A DNA stretch of 64,000 nucleotides from Rhodanobacter sp. B05 (GCF_002001085.1 NZ_MUNU01000014.1:62001-126000), one strand, 5' to 3'; shown: positions 6,792 to 16,602, numbered from the stretch's first letter. Numbers and translations: made by a program. Notes: a model not told the origin generated them from the letters alone.

Positions 6792-9700
6792 TCAGGCTGC
6801 GCCTGCCAGTTTAGCCGCTTCGGCGAGGTCCACCTGCACCAGGCGTGAGACACCGGGCTCGCGCATGGTCACGCCGCACAGCTGGGTGGCGGCTTCCATG
6901 GTGGCCTTGTTGTGGCTGATGAAGATGAATTGCACGTGTTCGCTCATTTCGCGAACCAAGCTGGAGAAGCGGCCGACGTTGGCCTCGTCCAGTGGCGCGT
7001 CGACCTCGTCCAGCAGGCAGAACGGCGCCGGGTTGAGGCCGAAGATGGCGAATACCAGCGAGACCGCGGTCAATGCCTTCTCGCCGCCGGACAGCAGCGA
7101 AATATTGGATGGCCGCTTGCCGGGCGGCCGCGCCATGATCGTCACCCCGGTATTGAGCAGGTCGTCGCCGGTCAGTTCAAGGTAGGCGTGGCCGCCGCCG
7201 AACAGGCGCGGGAAAAGCTCCTGCACGCCGGCATTGACCTTGTCGAAGGTTTCCTTGAAGCGCTGGCGGGTTTCGCGGTCGATCTTCTTGATCGCGCCTT
7301 CCAGCGTTTCCATCGCGCTGACCAGGTCGGCCAGCTGGTTGTCGAGATAGGTCTTGCGCTCGCTCTGCTCGGCGTGTTCCTGGATCGCAGCCAGGTTGAC
7401 CGGCTCCAGTCGGGCGATTTTCTGGCCGAGGTCGCCGAGCTGCTGACGCCACTGGTCGGCATTGATGTCTTCGGCCAGTTCGGACAGCAACGTTTCCAGT
7501 TCCAGCCCGGAGGCCCTGATCGCCTCAGCCAGTTGCTCGGCGCGAAGGTGCAGCGCCTGAGCGGCAAGGCGCTTTTCGGAAAGGTTCTCGCGCAAGGCCG
7601 ACAAGCCCTGCTCCGCCAGATGCCGTTGCTGTTCGAGCTTGCGGAACTCGAGGTCGCAATCTTCCAGCGCACGGCGCGCTTCCACCAATTGCTTGTCGAC
7701 CAGCAGGCGTTGATCCAGATAAGCCTGCCGCTCGGCTTCGAGTTCGGCGATCGGGTCGGAGCCGGCGGCGAGCTGCTCGCCGATTTCGGTGCGACGGGCC
7801 TCGATCTGGCACAACTGGGCATCCATGCGACCCAGCGACTGCTCCAGCGAGCTCAGCGAGGAGCGCCGGGATTCCAGCGACAGTGCCAGCGAGTGCGACT
7901 GGTCGGCCGCCTCGCGCGCATTCATGCGCGCTTCCTCGCGCGCCTCCAGCAAGGCCCGCCGTTCGTTCTCGAGCTCGCGGCGCTGATCCTCCTGATCGCC
8001 CATCAGGCCTACCGACTCGTCCAGGCGCGCACGCGCCTCGCGGGTCTGGCTTTGCAACTCGTCGATCTGGGTTGCAAGGTCGGCCAGTTCGCCATTGACC
8101 TTCTCGGCGCGGGCCCGGGCCGTTTCAAGCTTGCCGCGGTGACTCTGCAGCTGACCGGCCAGTTCGGACTGGCGCCGATGTGCGTTGTACAGCTCGCGCT
8201 GGGCGTCGTCGCGGGCACGCTCGGTTTCGAATTTGCTGGTGCGCAGTGCGTCCAGCTGTCCGGCGGATTCCTCCAGTTGCGCTTCCAGCGTGGCGATCTG
8301 TTCGGCCAGAGCGCGCAACTCGCGTTCACGTGCCAGCACGCCGACCTGGCTGCCTTGCGCCCGGCGCACGCGCGCCCAACCCGGGCCGAGCCATTCGCCG
8401 CTGCGCGTCATCACCGACTGATACGGTGTCAGCGCGGACAGCGAGGCCACCTGCTGATGGGCGGCGGCCAGCGATTCGGCGGTCAGCACGTGGCCGAGGA
8501 TGGCCATTGCAGCGGCTGGCCCGCGCACGTGGGCGGCCAGCGTGCCGGCGGTGTTGACGCCGCCATCGGCGTTGTCGAGCAAGGCGATATCGGCGTTGTC
8601 GAGCGCATCGAATTCCGTCGCCAGTGCATGCGAACCGTCGACCAGCACGCTGTCGAGGAAGCCGCTCAAGGCGGTTTCGACGGCGGTTTCCCAGCCGTTT
8701 TCGACCTGCAGCGATTCACCGAGACGGCGTGACTTGTTCAGCCCGAGACGAGTCAGCCAGCCGCTGGCGGCGTTTTCTTCCTGACCGAGCGCGGCATGCT
8801 GCAACGCCTCGAGCGAGGCGTGCCGGCCGCGGGCGGCCTGCAGTTGCTGGCGCGCCTCGTTCAGCGCCGACTGCACCTGGCGTTCGTCTTCCTGCACTTT
8901 TTCGTGGCTTGACTTGTGCTGGTCGAGCAGGCTGCCGAGGGTTTCGACGCGCTCGCGCTGGGTATCGTGCTCGCCGCGCAACTGCTCGCCGGCGGCGTCC
9001 AGCGCAGCCACGTCGGTGGCTTTCTGTTCGGTGTCCAGCGCTTCGCGGCGGCGCGCCAGGTCGATGCCCTGGCGATCCAGATAGTTGAGCTTGGTGCGTT
9101 CCACCTCGGCGGCACGATTGGATTCGCCGGCATTGCGGGTGTGGCTGTCCCAGCGCTGCTGCCAGTCGGCCAGTTTCGCCTCGGTGCTGCGCTGCGCTTC
9201 GGCGGTGTCGTCCTGCATCTGCTGCAGGGCTTCGAGTTTCGGTTCGCCCTCGGCCAGCGCCAGACTCAAGGCCTCGACCTGCTCGCGGTCGGTGCCGATA
9301 TGCGCGGCCAGCTCGGCGTGCTCGCGTTCGCTTTCCGCATGGGCACGCTGCAGGCGCTCGGCGCTTTCCCGGTTGTGCCGCACCTGCTGCTCGACCCGGG
9401 CGATCTCCGCACCGACCTTGTAGACGTCCGCCTGCACCGCATTCAGGTGCTCGTTCGCCTCGGTATGCCGCTCGCGCACGCTTTCCAGTTGCGCCTCGAC
9501 CTGGCGCTGGCCGGCCAGTTGTTTCTCGATCTCGACCTCGGCGGCTGACAAGCCGGCACCTTCGCCGTCGTGCTGGCTTTTCAGGCCGCGATATTCCAGC
9601 GCGCGCAGTTCGGCTTCCTTGCGCGTCTGTTCTTCCTTCAGTGCCTTCCAGCGCTCGGCCGCGCGGGCCTGGCGATTGAGATGGTCGAGCTGCTTGTCGA

Positions 9701-10301
9701 CCTCGTCGCGCACGTCGCGCACGCGGTCCAGGTTTTCGCGAGTGGCCTTGATCCGGCTCTCGGTTTCCTTGCGCCGCTCCTTGTACTTGGAGATGCCGGC
9801 GGCTTCTTCCAGATGCGTGCGCAGTTCTTCCGGGTGCGCCTCGATGATCTGGCTGATCATGCCCTGCTCGATGATCGAGTAGCTGCGCGGGCCCAGGCCG
9901 GTGCCGAGGAACAAATCAGTGATGTCGCGGCGGCGGCAGCGCGCGCCGTTGAGGAAGTAGGCGGACTGACCGTCGCGGGTGACCTGACGCTTCACCGAGA
10001 TCTCGGCGTACTGGCCGTACTCGCCCTGGATGGAGCCGTCGGCGTTGTCGAAGATCAGTTCGACCGTGGCCTGCCCCACCGGCTTGCGCGTGTTGGAGCC
10101 GGAAAAGATCACGTCGGTCAGCGAATCGCCGCGCAGGCGGCTGGCCGCGCTCTCGCCCATCACCCAGCGGATCGCGTCGATGATGTTGGATTTGCCGCAG
10201 CCGTTGGGGCCGACCACACCGATCATGTTGCTCGGCAGATGCAGGGTGGTCGGGTCCACGAAGGACTTGAAACCGGCGAGTTTGATCGTGCTCAGGCGCA
10301 T
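6792..10301 (-). CDS. smc: chromosome partition protein SMC
   Basis: 1169 residues, full length for bacterial SMC. The N-terminal Walker A is GPNGCGKSN (about 32-40), followed by the SMC-typical GDSLTDVIFSGS. Long coiled coils flank a hinge at about 500-650, and the C-terminal half has the signature LSGGEKALTA (about 1070) and Walker B CLLDEVDAPLD. It forms a ring with ScpA and ScpB and compacts and segregates the nucleoid. The start MRLSTIKLAGFKSF is the family start. It reads with replication if dif lies at the left of the window. An AT-rich 60 bp upstream (10385-10445) probably holds its promoter. Confidence 0.97.
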   Translation of the reverse strand: MRLSTIKLAGFKSFVDPTTLHLPSNMIGVVGPNGCGKSNIIDAIRWVMGESAASRLRGDSLTDVIFSGSNTRKPVGQATVELIFDNADGSIQGEYGQYAEISVKRQVTRDGQSAYFLNGARCRRRDITDLFLGTGLGPRSYSIIEQGMISQIIEAHPEELRTHLEEAAGISKYKERRKETESRIKATRENLDRVRDVRDEVDKQLDHLNRQARAAERWKALKEEQTRKEAELRALEYRGLKSQHDGEGAGLSAAEVEIEKQLAGQRQVEAQLESVRERHTEANEHLNAVQADVYKVGAEIARVEQQVRHNRESAERLQRAHAESEREHAELAAHIGTDREQVEALSLALAEGEPKLEALQQMQDDTAEAQRSTEAKLADWQQRWDSHTRNAGESNRAAEVERTKLNYLDRQGIDLARRREALDTEQKATDVAALDAAGEQLRGEHDTQRERVETLGSLLDQHKSSHEKVQEDERQVQSALNEARQQLQAARGRHASLEALQHAALGQEENAASGWLTRLGLNKSRRLGESLQVENGWETAVETALSGFLDSVLVDGSHALATEFDALDNADIALLDNADGGVNTAGTLAAHVRGPAAAMAILGHVLTAESLAAAHQQVASLSALTPYQSVMTRSGEWLGPGWARVRRAQGSQVGVLARERELRALAEQIATLEAQLEESAGQLDALRTSKFETERARDDAQRELYNAHRRQSELAGQLQSHRGKLETARARAEKVNGELADLATQIDELQSQTREARARLDESVGLMGDQEDQRRELENERRALLEAREEARMNAREAADQSHSLALSLESRRSSLSSLEQSLGRMDAQLCQIEARRTEIGEQLAAGSDPIAELEAERQAYLDQRLLVDKQLVEARRALEDCDLEFRKLEQQRHLAEQGLSALRENLSEKRLAAQALHLRAEQLAEAIRASGLELETLLSELAEDINADQWRQQLGDLGQKIARLEPVNLAAIQEHAEQSERKTYLDNQLADLVSAMETLEGAIKKIDRETRQRFKETFDKVNAGVQELFPRLFGGGHAYLELTGDDLLNTGVTIMARPPGKRPSNISLLSGGEKALTAVSLVFAIFGLNPAPFCLLDEVDAPLDEANVGRFSSLVREMSEHVQFIFISHNKATMEAATQLCGVTMREPGVSRLVQVDLAEAAKLAGAA

Positions 10302-10438
10302 GCGGTCTTCAACGGGTCAGCGGTAAGGCCCGTACAGCCGGGCGACAAGGCACTGTGCCAAACGCGGGGCGGCGCTGCAATGCATTTATGGATGAAGTAT
10401 TGGTTGAAAAAGTCAATTCAAGTGTCTTGTTTTCTTGA

Positions 10439-10684
10439 CTATTTGTCTTCAGCGTCGATGGACAAAGCGTGGATGCCGTTGTCCATCAGGTCGTCGACGG
10501 CGGCGTACACCATGCGGTGGCGCCGGATCGGCAACTGTCCCGCAAACGCGGCGCTGACGATGCGCACGTGGAAGTGGCCCTTGCCCTCCCCCGCATGGCC
10601 GGCGTGCAGATGGCCTTCATCGACGACTTCCAGCTCGGTGGGCGTCAACGCCTGGGTCAGGCGCTGACGGATCTGCTCGAGCAT
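10439..10684 (-). CDS. BolA-family protein
   Basis: 81 residues from ATG 10684. It is the BolA/IbaG fold: LEVVDEGHLHAGH, GHFHVRIVSAAFAGQ, IRRHRMVYAAVDDLM, IHALSIDA. The conserved His residues can help ligate a shared 2Fe-2S cluster with monothiol glutaredoxins. It lies 8 bp after the YciI-family gene and is probably co-transcribed with it; the same yciI-bolA pairing is common in gammaproteobacteria. Whether it is closer to BolA or IbaG cannot be settled by eye. Confidence 0.88.
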   Translation of the reverse strand: MLEQIRQRLTQALTPTELEVVDEGHLHAGHAGEGKGHFHVRIVSAAFAGQLPIRRHRMVYAAVDDLMDNGIHALSIDAEDK

Positions 10685-10692
10685 CGCTGCAC

Positions 10693-10995
10693 TCAAGCCG
10701 GCAGCGCCTTGCGGAACGGCTTGATCTGCACGTCGGCATAGACACCGGCGGCGACGTAGGGATCGGCATCGGCCCAGGCTCGCGCCTCGGCCTGCGAGGG
10801 GAACTCGGCCAGGATCATGCTGCCGCTGAAACCCGCCGGACCCGGGTCTTCCGACTCGATGGCAGGGAAGGCACCAGCCACGAACAGCCTTCCGGCGTCC
10901 AGCAGTGCCTGCAATCGCGCGATATGCGCAGGGCGAACGCTCTTGCGCTTGTCCAGCGAGTCCGCAACGTCCGTCCCGATGATGGCAAACCACAT
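10693..10995 (-). CDS. YciI-family protein
   Basis: 100 residues from ATG 10995 ([10 protein letters not shown]). It shows the YciI/YCII fold: [44 protein letters not shown] and a C-terminal IKPFRKALP. Members are small dimeric alpha-beta barrel proteins of uncertain function, related to muconolactone isomerase-like folds. It precedes the bolA-like gene by 8 bp. Confidence 0.88.
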   Translation of the reverse strand: MWFAIIGTDVADSLDKRKSVRPAHIARLQALLDAGRLFVAGAFPAIESEDPGPAGFSGSMILAEFPSQAEARAWADADPYVAAGVYADVQIKPFRKALPA

Positions 10996-11047
10996 GGTGC
11001 AGGTTCCTGGCTGGGAGGAAAGCGAGGAGTTTAACCCACCGCGCCCC

Positions 11048-11536
11048 TCAAGCGTTCCGTGCGGCCCTGGCCAGTTGGGCCGTATCAACACGCACGAAGG
11101 TCGAATCGCCCAGCGCGGTGAGTACCTCGCCGGCATAGACCTCGCACAGCACGCGGGTCTTGCGGCCGACCTCGCCGTCGACACGCGCCTTCAGCGTCAG
11201 CGGCACGCCCATCGGCGTGGGCTTGAGGAATTTGACGCCAAGGTTGCCGGTGACGCAGTCGATGCGCGGCTGGCTGTCCGGCGCACGCCCTTCGGTCCGG
11301 TAGTGATACGCCATCGCGGTCCAGTTGGAGTGGCAATCGACCAGCATCGCGATCAGCCCGCCGTAGACCAGACCCGGCCAGCCGTGGAAATCGGCATCGG
11401 GCAGATGCGTCGAAACGACATGCACACCATCCTCGTGCCAGTGGCTCTTGATGTGCAGGCCATGCGGATGGGCACTGCCGCAGCCGTAGCAGACGCCGTC
11501 GGGGGCGGCCAGGTCCTGCAGCGCGGGCGCGGCCAT
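11048..11536 (-). CDS. hotdog-fold thioesterase (PaaI type)
   Basis: 162 residues. The 4HBT/PaaI hotdog pattern is clear: [25 protein letters not shown], with the Gly-Gly turn and the acidic residue of the central helix, then [18 protein letters not shown] and a late strand DSTFVRVD. A short N-terminal [12 protein letters not shown] motif resembles PaaI-type proteins with a Cys-rich entry loop. It probably hydrolyses acyl-CoA thioesters; the substrate is unknown. It starts 2 bp from the lysS stop, so it is likely the downstream cistron of lysS. Confidence 0.8.
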   Translation of the reverse strand: MAAPALQDLAAPDGVCYGCGSAHPHGLHIKSHWHEDGVHVVSTHLPDADFHGWPGLVYGGLIAMLVDCHSNWTAMAYHYRTEGRAPDSQPRIDCVTGNLGVKFLKPTPMGVPLTLKARVDGEVGRKTRVLCEVYAGEVLTALGDSTFVRVDTAQLARAARNA

Positions 11537-11538
11537 GC

Positions 11539-13056
11539 TCAGGCCTCGGGCCGCATGTACGGGAACAGCAGCACGTCGCGGATCGACGACGAGCCGGTCA
11601 GCAGCATCACCAGCCGGTCGATGCCGATGCCGAGGCCGCCGGTCGGCGGCAGGCCCACTTCCAGCGCACGGATGTAATCGGCGTCGAAGTGCATCGCCTC
11701 GTCGTCGCCGGCGTCCTTGGCGTCGACCTGGGCCTGGAAGCGTGCGGCCTGGTCTTCCGGGTCGTTCAATTCGGAGAAGCCATTCGCCAGCTCCTTGCCG
11801 TTGACGAACAACTCGAAGCGGTCGGTGATGCCCTTGTCGGTATCGCTCTCGCGCGCCAGCGGCGACACCTCGACCGGATGGTCGGTGATGAAGGTGGGCT
11901 GGATCAGGGTGTGTTCGACGGTGTGCTCGAAAATTTCCAGCAGCAGCTTGCCCCAGCCGTAGCCGGGCTTGACCTGCGCGCCGACGCGCTTCGCGTGCGC
12001 GGCCATCGCCTCGCGGTCACGCAGTTCCTCACGCCGGATCTCAGGGTTGTGTTCCAGCACGGCGTCTTCCATGCGCCAACGGCGGAACGCCGGACCGACG
12101 TCGATCGCAGCGCCGTCCCACTCCAGTTGCGTGGTGCCCAGCACGGCCTGCGCGGTATCGCGGATCACCGCCTCGGTGAGATCCATGATCTCGTGATACG
12201 TCGCGTAGGCCTGGTACAGCTCCAGCATGGTGAATTCAGGGTTATGTCGGGTCGACACGCCCTCATTGCGAAAGTTGCGGTTGATCTCGTAGACGCGGTC
12301 GAAGCCGCCGACGACGAGCCGCTTCAGGTAGAGCTCCGGCGCCACACGCAAGTACAGATCGAGATCCAGCGCGTTGTGATGGGTGGTGAACGGCTTGGCC
12401 GTGGCACCACCGGGGATCATGTGCATCATCGGCGTCTCGACTTCCATGAAACGGCGCGACGGTGCCTCCAGCCACTGGCGCATGGTGCCGATGATCTTCG
12501 AGCGCAGCATGAAGGTGCGGCGTGCTTCCTCGGTGACAATCAGATCGACGTAGCGCTGGCGGTAACGCTGCTCCACGTCGGCCAGGCCGTGGAACTTGTC
12601 CGGCAGCGGGCGCAGGCTCTTGGTCAGCAGGCGCAGGCCATCGACGCGTAGCGACAGCTCGCCGGTCTTGGTGCGCATCAGCACGCCTTCGGCGCCCACG
12701 ATGTCGCCCACGTCCCAGCCCTTGAACGCCTCGTAGGTTTCACCCAGCGTGCCCTGGTGGATGAACAGCTGGATGCGCCCGCTGAAGTCCTGCAACTGCA
12801 CGAAGCTGACCTTGCCCTGCACGCGCTTGAGCACGATGCGACCGGCCATCTTCACGCGACGTGCGGCCGCTTCGATCAGTTCGGCCGTGTGCACGTCCTT
12901 GTCGGCAAACTCGGCCTGCAGGTCGCCGGCAAAGCTGTCGACCTTGAAGTCGTTCGGGAATGCGATGCCCTGCCCGCGCAGCGTCTTCAGTTTCTCGCGA
13001 CGCTCGGCGATCAGCTTGTTTTCGTCGATGGGGAGGGTGTCGACCGGTTCACTCAT
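11539..13056 (-). CDS. lysS: lysyl-tRNA synthetase, class II
   Basis: 505 residues from ATG 13056 ([23 protein letters not shown]). An N-terminal OB-fold anticodon-binding domain ([20 protein letters not shown]) is followed by the class II catalytic core, with motif 2 [20 protein letters not shown] and motif 3 [14 protein letters not shown]. It charges tRNA-Lys. The ribosome binding site before 13056 is weak (GGAA), and the frame stays open for 23 codons upstream, but the chosen Met aligns with the family. Near neighbours recJ, rpfE and prfB match the region flanking the rpf genes in Xanthomonas. Confidence 0.97.
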   Translation of the reverse strand: MSEPVDTLPIDENKLIAERREKLKTLRGQGIAFPNDFKVDSFAGDLQAEFADKDVHTAELIEAAARRVKMAGRIVLKRVQGKVSFVQLQDFSGRIQLFIHQGTLGETYEAFKGWDVGDIVGAEGVLMRTKTGELSLRVDGLRLLTKSLRPLPDKFHGLADVEQRYRQRYVDLIVTEEARRTFMLRSKIIGTMRQWLEAPSRRFMEVETPMMHMIPGGATAKPFTTHHNALDLDLYLRVAPELYLKRLVVGGFDRVYEINRNFRNEGVSTRHNPEFTMLELYQAYATYHEIMDLTEAVIRDTAQAVLGTTQLEWDGAAIDVGPAFRRWRMEDAVLEHNPEIRREELRDREAMAAHAKRVGAQVKPGYGWGKLLLEIFEHTVEHTLIQPTFITDHPVEVSPLARESDTDKGITDRFELFVNGKELANGFSELNDPEDQAARFQAQVDAKDAGDDEAMHFDADYIRALEVGLPPTGGLGIGIDRLVMLLTGSSSIRDVLLFPYMRPEA

Positions 13057-13164
13057 GGGGGATTCCGTTTCAGCCGGCGCTCGTGCCGAGCGGCGGACGT
13101 TTCTCTGTTTAGGGTTGGGTTGCAAACAACACGGGAAGTTTTCTTCGGAACGGCGACGCCCCCG

Positions 13165-13482
13165 TCAATCGTCCTTGTGAAACACGTGCTTGACCGCGTG
13201 TCGGGTCGCATTCCAGCCATCGCGCGCGCCGTGTCCGACGGCGATACCGGCCTTCTTCGCACCGTGCCCGATGCCGAGGCCAGCCTCCTTCCCGGCATGC
13301 CCGACCTTGACGGCGACGTGCTTGGTCGCGTGGCCGACATCGCGAGCGCCGTTGGCGACGCCGTGACCGACTGCCTTGGCGTCTTGCTTGACACCTGAGC
13401 TCTCTTGAGCGAAAGCCGTGCCGTTAAGCGCCGCAAGTGCGGCGAATGCGATGAGGATTGCGCAGATCTTCTTGTTGTTCAT
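13165..13482 (-). CDS. secreted Gly-His-rich repeat protein
   Basis: 105 residues. A signal peptide runs 1-25 (CAILIAFAALAALNGTAFA, cleavage before QESS). The mature part is built of about seven degenerate 11-residue units with a GH, NG or WN core (AVGHGVANGARD, VGHATKHVAVK, VGHAGKEAGLG, IGHGAKKAGIA, VGHGARDGWN). The 11-residue period fits an amphipathic helix with a regular His/Lys face, as in periplasmic metal-chaperone or LEA-like proteins, but this is a guess. It stands alone between lysS and prfB. Confidence 0.7.
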   Translation of the reverse strand: MNNKKICAILIAFAALAALNGTAFAQESSGVKQDAKAVGHGVANGARDVGHATKHVAVKVGHAGKEAGLGIGHGAKKAGIAVGHGARDGWNATRHAVKHVFHKDD

Positions 13483-13528
13483 GCCGAGACTCCTTGCAGG
13501 TGATCGGACTGATTCAACGGATTAGTAC

Positions 13529-14654
13529 TCACGCATCGACGCGCTTGGCGCCCGCTTCGAGGCCGGATTTCAGGCTGGCCTCGATGAATTCGTCCAGGTC
13601 GCCGTCCAGCACCTTCTGTGTATCGGTGCGTTCGATGCCGGTGCGCAAATCCTTGATGCGACTCTGGTCGAGTACGTAATTGCGGATCTGGCTGCCCCAG
13701 CCGATGTCGGACTTGGTCGCTTCCAGCGCGTCGCGTTCGACGTTGCGTTTCTGGATTTCCAGCTCGTACAGCTTGGCGGCCAACATCTTCATCGCGGTGT
13801 CGCGGTTCTGGTGCTGGCTGCGGCCAGTCTGGCAGGCCACGACGGTATTGGTCGGGATATGCGTGATACGCACCGCCGATTCGGTCTTGTTGACGTGCTG
13901 GCCACCGGCGCCGGAGGAGCGGTAGACGTCGGTGCGCAGGTCGGCCGGGTTGATGTCGATGTCGATGTCGTCATCGACTTCCGGCGACACGAACACCGAG
14001 GTGAAGCTGGTATGCCGGCGGTTGTCCGAATCGAACGGACTCTTGCGCACCAGCCGGTGTACGCCGATCTCGGTCTTCAGCCAGCCGTAGGCGTAATCGC
14101 CTTCCACGCGGAACGTGGCGGACTTGATGCCGGCCACGTCGCCGCCGCTGACTTCCATCAGCTCGGTTTTCCAGCCGCGCGATTCGCACCAGCGCAGGTA
14201 CATGCGCAGCAGCATTTCGGCCCAGTCCTGCGCTTCGGTACCACCAGCACCGGCCTGGATGTCGACGAACGCGTTGGTCGCGTCCATCTTGCCGGAGAAC
14301 ATGCGCTGGAACTCCAGCTTGCCCACCTGTGCTTCGAGCTTGGTCAGATCGGCGACGACCGAGTTGGCGGTGTCCTCGTCACCATCGGCGACGGCCATCT
14401 CCAACAGGTCGCTGGCATCGGTCAGACCCGCAGTCAGCGTGTCGATGCCATTGACGATGGTGTGCAGGCGGGCGCGTTCGCGGCCCAGCTCCTGCGCGCT
14501 CGTCGGATCGTCCCAGACATTGGGATTTTCCAGTTCGCGGCTTACTTCTTCCAGACGTTCGCTTTTTGTAGCGTAGTCAAAGATACCCCCGAAGCGACTC
14601 GACGCGGCCCCGGAGGTCGGCGATCTGCGCATGGATGGGATTGGTCTCGATCAT
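13529..14654 (-). CDS. prfB: peptide chain release factor 2, with programmed +1 frameshift
   Basis: 374 residues when read through the frameshift. Codons 1-25 ([10 protein letters not shown] to SLRGYL) end in CTT-TGA at 14577-14582, preceded by the Shine-Dalgarno-like CGGGGGTAT. The +1 frame continues [14 protein letters not shown]. This is the classic CTT TGA C autoregulatory site: low RF2 slows termination at UGA and lets the ribosome slip. The protein has the SPF stop-codon reader (RKSPFDSD) and the GGQ peptidyl-hydrolysis loop ([12 protein letters not shown]). RF2 terminates at UGA and UAA. Annotating only the long frame from 14632 would give the wrong N-terminus. Confidence 0.96.
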
Positions 14655-14715
14655 GTTCGGGCCATGGTTTGTGGCGCCCGGGCGGGCGCTGGATGAACCG
14701 CGAATCATAGCAAAG

Positions 14716-14739
14716 CGCCACCCGGCACACACGGTGGCG
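14716..14739 (-). terminator. hairpin downstream of asnB
   Basis: CGCCACC and GGTGGCG form a 7-bp stem with a 10-nt loop, followed on the minus strand by CTTTGC. It lies 14 bp after the asnB stop and upstream of prfB. The weak T-tract makes termination uncertain. Confidence 0.4.
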
Positions 14740-14752
14740 TGGCGCAGCGCAG

Positions 14753-16420
14753 TCAGGCCAGCGCCTGCTGGTGCACCCCCTTCACCGCCCGCCCGGAAGG
14801 ATCGGCCGCGTTCGCAAACGCCGGATCCCACGCCAGCGCCGCCGGCGATGAGCAGGCGATCGACTTGCCGCCGGGCACGGTCGCCGCGCAAGCCTCGCCG
14901 GGGAAATGCTGCTCGAAGATGCGCCGGTAGAAGTACGCCTCCTTAGTCGTCGGCGTGTTGAACGGATAGCGCGCCGCGGCCGCGGCAAACTCGCGGTCGC
15001 TGATCGCCTGCTCGGCGTGTGCCTTCAATCCGTCGATCCAGCCGTAGCCGACGCCGTCGCTGAACTGCTCCTTCTGCCGCCACAGGATCGCGTCCGGCAA
15101 TGCACCGTCGAAGGCCTCGCGCAGCACCGCCTTCTCGATCCGGCCCTGCCCCGCCATCTTGTGCGCGGCATCGAGGCCCATCGCCACGTCGACGAAATCC
15201 AGGTCGAGGAACGGCACGCGCGCCTCCACGCCCCAGGCCATCATCGCCTTGTTCGCGCGCAGGCAGTCGTAGCTGTGCAGCGCATCGAGCTTGCGCACGG
15301 TTTCCTCGTGGAAGGCCTCGGCCGAGGGCGCCTTGTGGAAGTACAGGTAGCCGCCGAACAGCTCGTCCGAGCCCTCGCCGGACAGCACCATCTTCACCCC
15401 CATCGCCTTGATCCGCCGCGCCAGCAGGTACATCGGCGTGGCCGCGCGGATGGTGGTGACGTCGTAGGTTTCGATATGGCGGATCACCTCCGGCAGTGCA
15501 TCCAGGCCCTCCCAGAACGTGTAGACGAAGCCGTGATGCACGGTGCCCAGCGCATCGGCGGCGACTTGCGCTGCGGCCAGGTCGGGCGAGCCGTCCAGGC
15601 CGATGGCGAACGAATGCAGCCGCGGCCACCACGCCTCGCTACGGTCGTCGTCCTCGACCCGCTCGCGTGCGAACTGCGCGGCGCAGGCGGCGACCAGCGA
15701 GGAATCCAGCCCGCCGGACAGCAGCACACCGTACGGCACGTCGGTCATCAGCTGGCGATGCACGGCCTGCTCGAACGCCTTGCGCAACGCTGGCGCGGCC
15801 ACGTCGTGGCCGCGCGTATGGACGTAATCGCGCCACGGTTTTTCGTAGTAACGCGTCAGCTCGCCGCTGACGCTGTCGTAGACATGCCCGGGCGGAAACG
15901 GCGCCACGTCGGCACATACGCCAACGAGTGCCTTCATCTCCGAGGCCACGCACAGGCGGCCTTGTGCATCGTGGCCCCAGTACAGCGGGCACACGCCGAT
16001 CGGGTCGCGCGCGATCAGGTAGCGCTGTGCATCACCGTCCCACAGCGCGAACGCGAAGATGCCGTTGAGTCGTGGCAGGAAGCCGGTGCCGTACTGGCGG
16101 TACAGCGCGTTGATCACCTCGCAGTCCGAGCCGGTGGTGAAGTCGTAATCCAGTCCGGATGCAAGCTCGCGATGGTTGTAGATCTCGCCGTTCACCGCCA
16201 GCGCCAGTGCGCCGTCGCGTGAACGCAGCGGCTGCGCACCGCTGGCCGGGTCCACGATGGCCAGCCGCTCGTGCACCAGGATCACCCCGGCATCGACGAA
16301 CACCCCGCTCCAGTCCGGCCCGCGATGGCGCTGGCGCTGCGACAGTTCCAGCGCCTGCCGGCGCAGCGCGGCAAGATCGTCGCCAGGCTGCAGATCGAAC
16401 ATTCCGAAAATCGAACACAT
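14753..16420 (-). CDS. asnB: asparagine synthetase B, glutamine-hydrolysing
   Basis: 555 residues from ATG 16420. The mature N-terminal nucleophile is Cys2 (MCSIFGMFDL). The glutaminase domain carries HRGPDWSG and VNGEIYNH; the synthetase domain has the PPi loop LLSGGLDSS at about 233-241. It makes asparagine from aspartate, glutamine and ATP. The length equals E. coli AsnB (554). A frame open further upstream reads through the attenuator hairpin and is not coding. The leader encodes a peptide with a run of Asn codons and a terminator, so expression should respond to charged tRNA-Asn. Confidence 0.97.
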   Translation of the reverse strand: MCSIFGMFDLQPGDDLAALRRQALELSQRQRHRGPDWSGVFVDAGVILVHERLAIVDPASGAQPLRSRDGALALAVNGEIYNHRELASGLDYDFTTGSDCEVINALYRQYGTGFLPRLNGIFAFALWDGDAQRYLIARDPIGVCPLYWGHDAQGRLCVASEMKALVGVCADVAPFPPGHVYDSVSGELTRYYEKPWRDYVHTRGHDVAAPALRKAFEQAVHRQLMTDVPYGVLLSGGLDSSLVAACAAQFARERVEDDDRSEAWWPRLHSFAIGLDGSPDLAAAQVAADALGTVHHGFVYTFWEGLDALPEVIRHIETYDVTTIRAATPMYLLARRIKAMGVKMVLSGEGSDELFGGYLYFHKAPSAEAFHEETVRKLDALHSYDCLRANKAMMAWGVEARVPFLDLDFVDVAMGLDAAHKMAGQGRIEKAVLREAFDGALPDAILWRQKEQFSDGVGYGWIDGLKAHAEQAISDREFAAAAARYPFNTPTTKEAYFYRRIFEQHFPGEACAATVPGGKSIACSSPAALAWDPAFANAADPSGRAVKGVHQQALA

Positions 16421-16445
16421 GTTGAAAGTTCCTCGGTTGAGACCC

Positions 16446-16482
16446 AAAACGAAAGAGGCCCGCACTGGGCGGGCCTCTTTCG
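16446..16482 (-). terminator. asnB attenuator terminator
   Basis: Arms 16450-16462 and 16470-16482 form a perfect 13-bp stem (CGAAAGAGGCCCG / CGGGCCTCTTTCG) with a 7-nt loop. TTTT follows at 16446-16449 on the minus strand. It lies between the Asn-rich leader peptide and asnB, 26 bp before the asnB ATG. In this position a terminator would block asnB itself, so it must be conditional. Confidence 0.88.
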
Positions 16483-16503
16483 CGTATTCAATAAAACTTG
16501 CTG

Positions 16504-16602
16504 CTACGCGCGGGCCCGCCAACGGTTGGCGTTATTGTTCGCGCGGTTATTGTCGTTGCCGGCCAGCACCAGGCACCGCGCGGAAAGCGCGATGAGGTTC
16601 AT
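16504..16602 (-). CDS. Asn-rich leader peptide of asnB
   Basis: A 32-residue peptide MNLIALSARCLVL... with the run NDNNRANNNAN before RWRARA. Seven of eleven codons in that run are Asn (AAC or AAT), and an eighth follows the start. Stop TAG is at 16504-16506. An in-frame ATG eight codons earlier (16626) is an alternative start; neither has a clear Shine-Dalgarno, so the exact start is open. Between it and asnB lies a strong terminator, and alternative pairings link the two. This is the layout of trp, his or leu leader peptides, here specific for asparagine, the product of AsnB. Confidence 0.82.
   Translation of the reverse strand: MNLIALSARCLVLAGNDNNRANNNANRWRARA
16513..16531 (-). promoter_or_regulatory. 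protector hairpin and antiterminator strand of the asnB leader
   Basis: CGCCA (16527-16531), lying in the last Asn codons, pairs with TGGCG (16517-16521) as a protector hairpin. The overlapping GGCGGGCC (16513-16520) is exactly complementary to GGCCCGCC (16468-16475) in the rising arm and loop of the terminator. A ribosome stalled on the Asn codons would cover CGCCA and free GGCGGGCC to form the antiterminator. A ribosome reaching the stop codon would cover GGCGGGCC and allow termination. Confidence 0.75.

Noticed and set aside
6912-8732. Long open plus-strand frame across smc (606 codons)
   Set aside because: It is antisense to the coiled-coil part of smc, has repetitive Leu/Gln/Arg composition from complementary codons, and no ribosome binding site or known motif.
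10385-10445. Promoter hexamers for smc (TTGACT with a -10 near CATAAA)
   Set aside because: A good -35 exists but no -10 with proper spacing; the region is noted only as AT-rich.
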